A stretch of DNA of 64,000 nucleotides from Ecdyonurus torrentis (Eukaryota > Arthropoda > Insecta > Ephemeroptera > Heptageniidae): positions 43,609,366-43,673,365 of the forward strand of contig OX439131.1 in assembly GCA_949318235.1 (NCBI GenBank), written 5' to 3'. The notes beneath the pieces are model-generated. The model did not search any database and was not told the origin of the DNA. It saw only the letters and a list, made by a program, of their open reading frames with translations. Positions 26,361 through 38,828 of this stretch are shown here, in pieces. Each line of letters begins with the position of its first letter. The stretch's first letter is position 1. The position numbers and the translations under genes were made by a program.

Positions 26361-27449
26361 GCCGGTATTTCAGCTACTCTAACTACCCTGCTGAATGATT
26401 ACTAACGTATATAATATAAAATTTTCTAGCTATAGTATATTTTAAACTATGTTTTCATCATTTTATATTGTAATGATATATTTAAGCTCTATATTAAATA
26501 TATTTTTAAGTATCTATCTAAAAAAGAATTGAGTTATTTTGATGATTTGTTATAAACCCTGTGTATTTTAAATGGGGCTTTTAAACTTGGGTCCAGCGGG
26601 TTGCATACTCAACAGGATACTTGTCTATTGTTTTGTATGAGTTTTTAACGGTTGTATTTTACTTTTTTTAGCTTGTAAAAAGTTATTTTTAAATATTTTA
26701 AGTTATTCACTTGACCGATATCATGCAATATATAAAATTGAAGAAATTGCTACATTAAACTGCTATTTTTGCATTTTTTTTTTATTATTTTTTTAGCCAT
26801 AAATCAATAAAATTGCATCGAAATATAGGTAACATTACATACAGTACATGTTATTGTATTAGAACAAGAATATTATTTAATTGTTTCAGATTAAAAAAGT
26901 TTTTTTTTAAAGTGTTTTAATTTTTAATAATTATGAGCTAATAAATCATAATAAAAATAACTTTCAAACTTTAAAATAATTTTATAACCACAATGAAAAT
27001 ACATTGAAATTAATATAATAGTCTAAAGTTTATTACATATAATAATTATCTCATATTACTGGTGTTCTAGACAATTAATAATAATAATCATATAATAATA
27101 GCACACTGTAAAACCTGTTTTATTATTTTATAAACATCTTTTAACAAAACAATTCAAATAAAAACTTTTTTTTTTTATTAAATAATATCAACAACGTCAA
27201 TGGACCAATATATGAACAAAAGTCCAGTTGTATATGAGCGAGTTAAAATCTCACCATCCCCCCAATCTCACTTGACAAGTACTTGATGTTATTTCCTCCT
27301 TTGTTGAGACAACAATGCTTTTATAGGAGAGTGGCTCAAATAAATTGTGCGTAAGCTTTTCAAGTAGTATATATATAACATGAACTAACTTGCTTCTACC
27401 ATCGTTATTTTGTTTGTTACTTGCTTTCTTGTTTTATTTTACACTTCTC

Positions 27450-27490
<41 letters not shown>

Positions 27491-27601
27491 AACAATTTCA
27501 AGAGACCAATTAATTCTCTACTGAGTAATAAAAGACATTTGTTTACAAAACTATATAAAGCTATTTTATTATATTATATATAATAATAGTAAAATGGTTC
27601 A

Positions 27602-27632
<31 letters not shown>

Positions 27633-28171
27633 GAAGCAATGAAGTGGTAATGTACAAGAGTGTATTTAAATTTTCTATATTATTATACATACCCCCACCC
27701 TATTTACATTATTTTATTATTCACTTTGAACATATGTATATAAACAAAAAAAAATGTAAAAAAAAAAACAACTTTTTATCATGCTATTGTTTGTTTATTT
27801 TATATATAGGTACAAACAAAATTTTATTTAACTAATTTTACAAGTTATAATTGTTTTTTTAAGCAAAATTGCTAATGTAATTTGTAAGTAAATGTATATA
27901 AAAATTTACAAATTTTTTTTTTTTTAGATTTAAATTAATTAATTAAATATAAAATAAAAATTCAATATTTTGATAGCCCTAAGTAGTATTTGTATACTGA
28001 AAATTATTCTATAGTATATAAATATTTACTTTTCATATAATTATTATTATATATATGTTTTATTTTGATAATAATTAATAAATTCATAAATATATTTACA
28101 TATGGTTTTAATATTCTATACCTATTCATGGGAAATAAAATATATTTTTAATATTATTTATTAGTCTGCTG

Positions 28172-28172
<1 letters not shown>

Positions 28173-28241
<69 letters not shown>
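28173..28241. repeat. (TA)n array
   Basis: About 69 bp of uninterrupted TA dinucleotides. Confidence 0.97.
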
Positions 28242-28243
<2 letters not shown>

Positions 28244-29708
28244 ATAATGATTTTAAATCAAATAAAATCTTTTACTCTGAATATTATTTAATTTATTATA
28301 AATTTGATTATTTTTTTTTAATAATATTTATAAAAAATATTTGAAACTTGTCAATAAATTATATATTATAACATATTATATCTATTATTATTATTATAAC
28401 TTGAATTTATACATAAATAATATGATAATTTACATAATAACAGACAGGGTACAAAGAGTAGAAAATTTACATTAATCATATAATATACTAACACTATATA
28501 CTATACAATATATAACAACAGCATGGAATACAGTTTTTTTAATGTAATGGCATAAAAAAAATGTTTGAGCAGCACTATTATATGAAAAAAAAAATGTATG
28601 TACATTATTTGAATCATACTTATAACGTATGTTTGCTGCATTATAATATAATACAAAATGAGTCAATGCAATAGCGATGATGTTAATGCTACCGTTTATT
28701 AATATGCATCGTATAACTTTAGCGATGAAACAAGTAATATGTGTATATACAGTTTATTATATACCAAGCAAGCCAAGCAAGTAAGCAAGTACGTAGGTGG
28801 GGGGGGGGGGGGGGGGAAACTATATAGGTGGAAAATAAACGAGGTGTGACGGAACAATTACAGCGTGCGCTGACTTTACGCGAGAACCGTGACCTGGTAC
28901 ATAACAACTTCACGAACAAATCACGAATCATATGAGAAAACAAAATATCACGGAGTATAATTAACTTCATATAACAAAACAAAAAATATTATATATATAT
29001 ATATATAATAATAATAATAGTTATATTATTATTTTATACATTTAATGTGTGGGATGAATTTGATTAATTTTATATTAATAAATTATATCTAGATTAACAA
29101 CTTAATTGAAGCTTTAAAAAATGTTAAAAATTAATTTATTTACAAATAATAACACCCATGTTTATTTTCTTCTTGTATTATAATATTTATATATATATAT
29201 ATATATATATATGTAACATAATAGTAATTAGTTTATTAGTCTTGTATATTAGTAATATTCATGTATATATTATTATAAATTATAATTTGTGAAATTTTAT
29301 CATGTTGCATAATATATTATATAGTAGGTGTTTGAACTTCAAAAGACTTTTTCTTTTAATATGTAGGCGGAACTTATAATACTGGTACCACGGTAAGTGA
29401 AGTGGTAATAAGATATTTATAGTATTAAATATTAATTATTCTTATATAATTAAAAAAATTTAAAGCAAGAAATAAGTAAAATATATTTATTAATAGAAGT
29501 AAAACAAATAATTACTATGGAATGTAACAAATGATATAAAAATTATTTTTATTGCAAGCTTCATTAGTTTAGAAATCTTTTTCAGTCTAGAGTGTATATA
29601 GTCAAGTTTTTCTTTTCTATATAATATAAAATAAGTTCTTTAAATCTCTCAATATAATATAAAGTCTCTCTGTATAAAGTTTTTCTGCGAAGAACTTTGA
29701 TTGATATA

Positions 29709-29833
<125 letters not shown>

Positions 29834-29942
29834 CCTCTCTCACTTGCAGCTCACATTTCTCTCCCTAGCTATTTCAGTTTTTCTCTTTTAATCTACTTCC
29901 TATTTATGTCATACTTGAACGATATTTTCTTTTATACCTCTC

Positions 29943-29943
<1 letters not shown>

Positions 29944-30012
<69 letters not shown>
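29944..30012. repeat. (GA)n array
   Basis: About 69 bp of GA, then imperfect AAGAGAG units to 30030. It is in inverted orientation to the CT array at 29712, so single strands of the two could pair. Confidence 0.97.
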
Positions 30013-30022
<10 letters not shown>

Positions 30023-30633
30023 GAGAGAGAATTATAGAGGAGAAAAGTTTTTTTTAAGTTAGAAAATACTTAATGATTCCAATTATCACTTAACTTTTAT
30101 ATTAAAAATAAAATAATAAATACAAAATCTCTTTTTCCTTTTCTATAACAACTTTATATAATATGAGAAAAGTTTTTGTATAATATATTTTTTTTTTATT
30201 CATCTTATACATTATAATGCTGGTACAATGGCATGAATATCTGCATTATATAAAAGTAGACATGTTATGAATGCTAATTCTTATATACTTAAAATGCACA
30301 AAGTACTTTCTGTATATATATATAAGAAGTGGGTTACTTGTTTTTTATTTTATATCTTATTCTTATATATACTCAAGGGTGTATAGGAATAATAAGCTGT
30401 TAGACTATTTATATTTTTTTCGTGTTTTAATAATAATGGCGTGTTTTGAGTTGCTGAGAGTGTTAGCCAAACTACTTTACTATTTTATATTTACATGTCG
30501 GATCAACTATTTCCTTTTACAAAACATGCAAACTAACATTATGGTTACAAAATACTGTCAAATATTTTATGTGATGAGATTTTGAAGGCAATTGTAGATT
30601 TTGTATACTTATTATTTTTTTTATGAAGTTGTA

Positions 30634-30828
30634 TATCGCCCTGGCTGCGTGCGCCTAAAGGTTATACTTGCATTTCAAGGTCGTCTTACAAAAGTCATAC
30701 TTGCATTTTTGTGCAGTACAACCAAGGGCGTACTTGCGTATATTGTGCATGTTAATCTTATGGCGCGATGCGCTTAGCCATGATTTTAGCCTAATGCAAG
30801 TACGCCCTTTGTACGCAGCCAGAGTGAT
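30634..30828. mobile_element. Inverted-repeat MITE, possible TA target duplication
   Basis: A 195 bp unit begins TATCGCCCTGGCTGCGT and its right end, read inverted, is TATCACTCTGGCTGCGT, 15 of 17 matching. Looser complementarity around CTTGCATT continues inward to about 40 bp. If the outer TA on each side is the target duplication, this fits a Tc1/mariner-type MITE. Inside are repeated CATACTTGCATT and GCGTACTTGC words. There is no coding capacity. Confidence 0.6.
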
Positions 30829-31521
30829 ATGGGTATAACCAATTATTTCACGTCAAGAACTAAAAATATAGTTTATTAAGAAGCATGATATAATCCTAAC
30901 AAGCGTTGTGTAAAATTGAGAAAGTCCCATAATTTCCTATATATCCTTTACATATAATGTTATGTTACAATATCCTATTTTTAGCCTCTCCCTCTCTCTC
31001 TAGAAAATTACTGCCCGAAAATTTCAACCCATTAAAATTTTTTACAGAAATTTTTCAAATTTATTTTTTGAAGCTTGTCATTTTTATTTTTTATTTTATT
31101 TTATTTTTTTTTAGAGACTTACGAAAAAGTATTAATATTTTTATGTCTAAATTACAAAATTTACAAAGAAAAAAATATCAGTAAGAAAATTTAAATTTTT
31201 TTCAGAGTTCTTACTATTTTGGTTATATGTTTTATTATGTATATTATACTAACTTCTCATCTAAAAGTATTTTTGAAGTATAATATATTCTCCTTATGGT
31301 ATAAAAAATTGCATATTATATTTGACATTTCTATTACTTATACTTAAAAAAATGTCAAGCAAAACTATATAATATGAAACATCAAAGTGGAAACAAAAAG
31401 TATTCTGCAAAGTTGGTATATATAACAAAGAAACAGCTAAATTTGACATTGTGTATATAATATAAAAATCAATGTTCAAGCTTTACAACAAAACACAATA
31501 ATTTTAAATCAAAGTTTAAAT

Positions 31522-31566
<45 letters not shown>

Positions 31567-32003
31567 ACAAGCTTTGATATAAAAATCATTGGAGAGAGAG
31601 AGAGAGGAAATTCTTTTACGTAATAATGCGCGTTATAAATCCATATTTATATAGAATGAAATTTAATACTCCCGATGTTATATCAAATGTTTCAATGATA
31701 TATTTTTTCCAATATTCTATTTTATTGAATTATATTTTTATATATATAGCGTTGACATAACAGACAAGCAAATGTATTTAACTCGTTTTTTAACACACTT
31801 TATAACAATATTATGGTATATATACAGTAATAAATAAAAATTGAAGATATAATTTTTCTTTTTAGTTTTTAAAAAACATATCAGTATAGAATAATAAAAC
31901 GTAATAATACATGGATAAAAATAAATAAGTATTTTTTTTTTTTGCTCAATGCAGTGATATTTATTCATAAAAACACAATTTGTACTTACGTAAAGTGATT
32001 TTA
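30829..32003. other. AT-rich non-coding DNA
   Basis: No gene seen. It includes a 40-base A run at 31525-31564, a GA tract near 31594 and Phe/Tyr/Ile-rich chance frames. Confidence 0.6.
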
Positions 32004-32235
32004 GGGACCGGATTTTTAGTTGCAAATGTCTGCTTGCGCCTGCAAGTTTGGTTGCTCCTCGTACCGCACAACAATTTAATAAATATTTATATATTTTTGT
32101 TCATTCCAGGTATTTTGAGGTAAACTACAGATAGATAGGAAATATTTTACAAATTGATAATAAGTTGTGCAGCAGGAAAAGTAACTGCTGTTTCTGCAGG
32201 CGCAAGCAGATATATGCACCTGTAAATCCGGTCCC
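32004..32235. mobile_element. Inverted-repeat MITE with GGGACCGGATTT ends
   Basis: GGGACCGGATTT at 32004 is inverted exactly as AAATCCGGTCCC ending at 32235. A second inverted pair lies just inside: TCTGCTTGCGCCTGCA at 32029-32044 and TGCAGGCGCAAGCAGA at 32195-32210, a perfect 16 bp match. The 232 bp unit carries no gene. Flanks TT/TT are too short to define a target duplication. One more flanking base pair (A/T) also matches. Confidence 0.7.
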
Positions 32236-32334
32236 TTTGATTATACTACATACAATATCTTAATATATTCAGCATATACTTACTTACAGTATGTTATTAA
32301 AAAATAGCAGTGTTCTTGCTTTGGAGTATAGTAA

Positions 32335-32653
32335 AGCCAGAACACGTTGAACAAAAAAACTTGTCCAACAAGAGGTAATATCCTAACATACCTGAAAATC
32401 AACGTTGATTTGCCCGGAGTAATTTATTTCTAATTTATTTTACATTCACAAAAAGGCGGATGTCAAGAGTGACATCACAACTTTCTTGATTTACGCGCGC
32501 GTGGACTAGCAAACTGTGACGTCATTCTCCGCATCCGTTTTTTGTAAATGGGAAATGAAACATAGAAATCAATGACTCCGGCCAAATCAACGTTTATTTT
32601 CAGTTTTGTTATAGGATATTACACAACTCTTTTGTTCAACAAGTTTTACGTAT
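32335..32653. mobile_element. TTAA-type foldback MITE, copy 1
   Basis: About 319 bp, nearly all of it two inverted arms of roughly 150 bp that meet at a CGCGCG-rich centre near 32495. Both arms read GTTGAACAAAA, AATATCCTA, AACGTTGATTTG, CCGGAGT and ATTTCTA in order. It is flanked by GTAA on the left (one change from TTAA) and TTAA on the right. The same family recurs at 56980-57297 at almost the same length. Length, arms and TTAA edges suggest a piggyBac-mobilised MITE; this is inference. No coding frame. Confidence 0.8.
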
Positions 32654-32869
32654 TTAATTATTCAATGCATCATAAATTTACGTAATTTATTTTTTCCGTG
32701 TATAAGTAATAGTAGCTATATGTAAGTATTACGAGTAATTAATTTATTAATTATATTCAGTACATTGTTTTTAGTACGAGCTTAAGTATATTTTCTGATA
32801 AGGGTGATTTGCATTATATTTAATTATGCTAATTATTTCCCTATCTATACAAATGGTCCTATAAGGGCT

Positions 32870-32984
32870 GTAAGCTGCAATCTCTAGTTAAACCTTAGTT
32901 ATCTTTTTTTAATTGTTACAACAATCAAAATAACAAGTTAACTACGGTTTAACTACTTACTTGTTAGTTAGCATTGTAGCTTAC
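32870..32984. mobile_element. Small imperfect foldback element
   Basis: GTAAGCTGCAAT at 32870 is inverted as ATTGTAGCTTAC ending at 32984, with a further inverted pair AGTTAAACCTTAGTTA / TAACTACGGTTTAACT inside and a loop offset of about 14 bases. There is no coding capacity and no clear target duplication, so it could be a degenerate MITE or an isolated hairpin. Confidence 0.45.
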
Positions 32985-32989
32985 GGGCG

Positions 32990-34450
32990 GGAAAAGTCAT
33001 TTTGTTGAAAATTTTCTATGATACAGTAATGTCTGCCTAATTTGTATTATGTATTATACTATAAAACTTAAAATATTTTATAGCTTATAATTTTTGTATA
33101 TCAATATGCAGTCGTTTTAATGCTTAATTAAACAACTTGAATTTTTGTATGCGTGCGAGCTTAAACAAGTCAAATTTGGAGTTAATACATTTTTTTCTCC
33201 TTCAAGTATTGATTTATTTGTTTTATAATTTAGTTTGCAGGAATTGTAATTGTCTAATGGAAACCATCGTTAGTCTGTTAATTAAAAAAAATATATTGTT
33301 TTTCCTTTTTTAAGTTACTCTTTTTAATTACAAAAATGAATATCCCATTTATATTTATACTAGTTTTTTTTCCTTCAGTTTCAAAGGGTTTTTACATTAG
33401 TAATCGAGTGTTCAAAGCCCCTGCATGAGAAGTAGATATGCAACCTGCATAATCAATGTGTAAAAAAAGTTGCCTACCTTCCAGGATGTAAAGCAAAGTG
33501 CATTTTGTAGAATAGAATCTATAGTTATGTTTTTTTTCCTCTTCTCTCTCTCTCTCTCTCTCTTCTCCATTTTTTAATGCTGCTAAAAGCTTACAATACA
33601 AAGGTAGTTTCCTTGTAAACAAGTGCAAAGTTTGCCTTGATGTGGAATGAAGTGCTGAGGTAAAAAAAAAAAAAAAAAACCTATTGTAACAACAAAAAAT
33701 ACTTCGACTTTACGACTCTAGCAATACAAAGCTAAAATGTAATTCCTTTTAATACTTCTTTCCACACAACATCTTGTGCAACTTGTTTTTAACTTTTAAC
33801 TATTTTCTTTTTTGTTTTTTAAATGAAAGCCTTATACATTTTTAATATACTATAATACAAAGTATATTGCTAATTTATTTCCTGATAACTTTTCTTTTTT
33901 TTTTTTTCTGCAAAGATTTCTTTGAAATAAGTTTGTAAAAAAATATATATAAATGACTTTTATAAACTCTTATAAAAGTAAAACGTGCACAATTCAAACC
34001 CTACATTGCAATACATGAATATATTAAGTGAAACTTATTAAATTTATGATAACTTACACACTTGCCATGGGTTCTTTTTTTGTATACCGCATTTTAGAGA
34101 TAACTGTGATAAATATTTATATTATAATAAAAATGATAAAAAAGTTGTATAATAAAATTGCGTATAAAAAATATAAAATGTGTTTTTACACAATAAATGA
34201 AACACTATTTTGCAAATATTATGTACCAATAAAAAACAATGTATAAACAATAAAATCTCTTTAATCATGAATCTTATATATATTTAAATAACTATCACTC
34301 AATATAAAACGCAATGCAGACAAAAATATTATATTACTGACCTATTTCTTTTATTATGTAAAAAAAAAAATAGTAAATATAAAAATACTATAATATAAAT
34401 GTATATTATAGTATTAAAGTATATTGCGGCATGTGAAAGACAATATGAGC

Positions 34451-34516
<66 letters not shown>

Positions 34517-35540
34517 GCAAGCAAGTATAAGCAAGCCGTTGCCTCTTTATATACTTGATTGCATATTTGTCTAATACTATGGTATGCATGGCAATGAGAA
34601 GTATAGAAGTTTTTTTTTTTTTTTTTTTTTTTTTTTACTGGTATAAGCTAGTGATGTGAACAATATTCGTGTATTCAAACCACGTCCCTAGTGACATGTC
34701 TCCACAAAACCATTTTAATATTCTAGACGAGATCTTTTGCATCTTCTCTCTCCCTTATAGCTTTAACTACTATAACATAACCCACCCCTCTTGCATGATG
34801 CTTATATACATTTCTATATACTCAAACTAAAGGAAAAAGAGAGGGGACTAATCTCACAACACAAAACTTCTTATACATTTTTTTTTCTCCTTCAATATTT
34901 GCACGTACAAGATTAATTTTCTGCGTGATACAAAGTAAATATTTACATTACAAGCAAAAATATATATCACAAAATAAACGTTTTTTTCCCCTCATTTTTT
35001 TTTAAAGTTTTATAAATGTACATATTTATATTTCTTGATTAAAAAATAATTCATATTTTTATTTTGAATATTTACATAATTTTATTTTATATAAAAAAAT
35101 TCTTTAATTATATACGCTTGTGAAAATGTAACTTATGGAATAATTTTTAAGAGATTTTCCGACCCCTAGCTCTTATACTTATTCTTTACACGTTTCTTTT
35201 GATAAAGAAAAAAAAAAGATGAAGGGAAGAAGTTCTTATAGGTCAATGACCTTATATCTTATTCCCTTTAGGGGATTTCAAAATGTTAAAATTACCCAAG
35301 GGAAAAGGAAGTTACTTTCCCTCTGCTTCCCTTTTTTTTTTTTTTTTTTTTTTTTGTACCCAAAAGTCTCTGTAGACAAATGATGTTGATGATCGGAACG
35401 GGATTCAGAGTAGAAGGGAGAGAAATGAGAAAAAGATAAAATTGCAGGATAGAAGCTTTTCTCTCTCTCTCTCTCTCTCTCTCTTTTCAAATAATCATGA
35501 TCTCAGATACCGCAATATAAAGTTTTATCAAGTACTTACA
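32990..35540. other. AT-rich non-coding DNA
   Basis: No gene seen. Contents are short CT tracts at 33541 and 35461, A and T runs at 33662, 34611 and 35332, and the TA array below. Confidence 0.6.
34454..34511. repeat. (TA)n array
   Basis: About 58 bp of TA dinucleotides. Confidence 0.97.
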
Positions 35541-35547
35541 ACAATGA

Positions 35548-36060
35548 GGATCGTATTTAGGAGGATCGTATCTCTTCAATTCAAAAGTTGACCCCTAATT
35601 TTTGGTCTCATTTGAAAGCTTATGGTACCATCTGCTTATGAAGTACACTATATAAAGAAATCTTCTAAGTACTCTCACACCCATGATATTTTCAATTGTT
35701 TTTTTCATTGTTGAAAGGTCAAATTCAAAATTTTTAAGGATTGTATTTAGAGATGGCTTGTTTCTCAAAATCTAAAAAGAAAACTTCCAAACTTTATGAT
35801 GACATTTGAAAGTTAATAGTAACAGCTATCTAAGAAAAAAAAATCAGAACCTGTGACCATCACATAACAGAGAAAATAATTATTGAAATTAACATAGGCT
35901 CTTATAGGACTAAAACTTCAAAATGTCATACTTTTAAATCTAGCATGGTTACCCACCAATTTTTTTACATTTTGGAAGGTACCTTATCCTCATGCACTGT
36001 GAAAAATTTCAAGATGTTATTTCTTTATAACTTTTTACTAAAAATCCCTCAGTAGTTTTT
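35548..36060. repeat. Degenerate tandem repeat, unit about 190 bp
   Basis: GGATCGTATTTAG at 35548 recurs as GGATTGTATTTAG at 35738. Downstream of each in the same order comes CATTTGAAAG followed by TATGGTACCA or AATAGTAACA (35609 and 35803). A weaker third unit may lie around 35915-36000 (ACATTTTGGAAGGTACC). The units are strongly diverged and non-coding: an old satellite remnant or the repeated interior of a transposon. Confidence 0.5.
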
Positions 36061-36308
36061 TTACCTCCTTAATTCATTTCTTTTATCTTACACACACAAT
36101 ACATACAAAATGCATCAGTCACTATAGATTATTGCTTCATTAGCAAGACAATTAGAAATGATAGTCAACATAAATATGTACGAACAATGTATAATTTAAA
36201 ATACATATAATACAAAGACAATTGTGTTTACCCAATTTATTTAAATATATTTATATATTATACTTCACTTGTCTGTGTCGTATACGGTATTAAATTCGAC
36301 ACCATAAG

Positions 36309-36537
36309 TGAGCGCTAAATAACATGGGACATGCAGTATAGGAAAATGACTTATTTTTGCAGTTTAAAAATACTTTGCAATATATATTTTTTAAGAGCAT
36401 TGATGCAGTTAACAGGTTGCATTAGTTTTTCAAGTATGCAAGAAAAATAATAATAACTAATATATAGCTAATTTTCCAAAGAAAATATAGCCAAAAACTA
36501 CATTTGTCCTATGCTGAGAAATGTTATTCATTGCTCA
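36309..36537. mobile_element. Imperfect foldback element
   Basis: The left arm TGAGC, AATAACAT, CAGTATAGG, AAATG, TTTTTGC is matched in order on the inverted right arm by TGAGC, AATAACAT, CAGCATAGG, AAATG, TTTTTGGC. Each arm is about 60 bp and the unit about 229 bp. There is no coding capacity. Its ends are not sharply defined, so the true element may be longer. Confidence 0.45.
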
Positions 36538-36539
36538 GG

Positions 36540-38560
36540 AAGAGCATCAAAAAGCATTCAGAATGACGTCATATGCGCACTCACTCTATACATAAACTTC
36601 TGAGTTGAGTATTACTGTTTATTTAATAAAAAAAACACATCACGATTAATATATTTAAATGCATGCTATTCAAGTGAGTTTTCAAACAATAAAGAAATAA
36701 TGAATTCAATAATTTTTTTTTATTTGAACTACCAATAAATTTTTTATGGAATGTGAATTTTTAAGATAGCGGAGAAAAAATTCATTAAAATAACATTCGA
36801 TTTTAATGTTATAGTGTCAAAGAGGCTTATAATAAAACAGTTTTTATGGAGACTCATGCAAATATATTTTTACATATTTAGATTTGTCTCATCCTGCAGT
36901 GCATGTATAAGTTTAGATTTTTCTGCTTTAATAAATTTTGATCAAAGGAATGCATTATGTTTATCATTATTAATAAAATAATGTATAACAAACACTTTTT
37001 ACATATGTTAAATAAGTGTAATTATAATATGTAATGTATATCAATAAAATATATATTTCCATTTAATATAAAATGATAATGTAAATAAACATTACATTAA
37101 ATATATAAAAAATAAATACGTAAAATGTTATATATATATATATATAAAAAAAAAAAAGAGTGCTAGCAAAATTTAAATATAAAAAAGCAATTAATTATGT
37201 AATTAAAACGTATAGTAATTAAAACCATATTATTTATATAAAGTAAGATAATAATTTAAAACGAGTAATTATAAAATATTTTTATGTAAACATACACACA
37301 ATTTAATATTGTAGTGTTAATAAATATTTAATAAGTACTATTCACACTCTATTTAGGTTTTGTTGCGTATATGAGAGAGAGAGAGAGATTTTAATCTATT
37401 TTTGATATAGTATTTAATGTATTTTTATTATCAAAAAAGTGATTTTTTTTATATTAGAGAGTTACATAAACCTATAATATTATATAAAATGTACTTATAC
37501 TTTTATGTGTATTTTATATATGTATATAGAAAAACATAATTAAATATCTGGTAAAAAAAAAACACTCATATATTTAAATCAAAGCATATTGTGAAGGAGA
37601 AATGGGAAATAAGTTTATGCAGTTTGAAAAAAAAACTTTCGTGCTCCATCGTGATAATATTAATCACACACACACACACAAAAACATTACTTTCATTTCA
37701 ACATCGTACAAATAGTTATAATATAACATTAAAATAAGTTAGAAATAATGGCTGTATAAAAAGTTCATAAAATTTTTTAAAGTCCATAAAAAAAATATTA
37801 CTATTATTATTATATATTTTTATTATATAATATAATATCATAATAATATAATACTTAAACTTTTCGTGAATAAAATAATAAAAAAACAATGTCACAAGTA
37901 TTTTTATTGTAATATTTAATATTCGATGTATAATATAATTTTATAAAATAAGTAATTATTATTATTATTTTTTTTTTTTCAATATTATGGTGTTCAATTA
38001 AATTGATATAAAATGAGGTATTATTTATTTTTATATTTTGCTCTCAGTAAGTAATGTATATAATTAGGATTTTATTGTTATTTACCACATCATTTCGGTT
38101 TTCATTATCATTTTTAATGGTAAAAAAAAAATTGTAATGCTTTTTGATTTATATATTACTCTATATTATATTTGTTTGTAACGCACAGTTTATATATGAT
38201 GGGAAAAAAATTTATATGGTTAAAATAATAATATTTAATTCAACAGTATAATATATTATTCATATAATATATTTTTTTAACAAGAAATTTATATATATAA
38301 AAATTTTAGAAGTAAAATTTATTTTGTTTTTATTATTTGTGGTTTCATTATTATATATAGAATTTAATTTAAAAATGCGTGACTCGGTGCTTTGGGTTAC
38401 GTACACACAATTTTGATAATTTATTTTACCTTTAAAAAACTCGCGCTAAATTTGCAATGTTATTCTTATGAGAAAAAAAACACGTGCTGGATTTAAATGG
38501 TAAAAAAATATTATTACAATAGTGTGTACATCTATTCACAGATCTTACTGATTTTTTCCG
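36540..38560. other. Very AT-rich non-coding DNA
   Basis: No gene seen. It includes a TGACGTCA CRE-like palindrome context near 36566, short GA at 37374 and CA at 37670. Confidence 0.6.
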
Positions 38561-38564
38561 TGTT

Positions 38565-38828
38565 TTATTATTATTATTATTTGTTTTTATTACTTCTTAT
38601 ACTCGATGATGTGGGGGGCTATTGCGTGCATCGGGCTCGTACTGAAGACAAGATGCATGCACTCTGTCACTACTCAAAACACTGTGACTATTTTGCTAGT
38701 AGGCGAGTTGATGGCTATTTGGGCACTAGGCCCTGACCACCACCATCGGGGTGATGTTCTCTCCTGGGTGCGGAGGGACACTTTTCCGCGAGCTCATTAG
38801 AGCCGGATGCCCATAGTTACCGAGGCAC
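38565..38828 (-). mobile_element. Possible 5'-truncated retroelement 3' end
   Basis: On the minus strand an open frame of 33 codons (38827-38726) reads CLGNYGHPALMSSRK ... TPMVVVRA and stops at TAG. It is followed by about 140 bp of moderately G+C-rich sequence and then an (AAT)n run (TTA repeats at 38565-38582 on plus). Coding end, 3' UTR and an AAT tail resemble a truncated non-LTR retrotransposon and parallel the layout at 47.6 kb. Upstream the frame closes at once at a TAA, or a splice acceptor (AATAACAG|TGC) could make it a last exon of an ordinary gene. I do not recognise the peptide. Plus-strand frames of 64 and 79 codons overlap but look like shadows. Confidence 0.35.
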
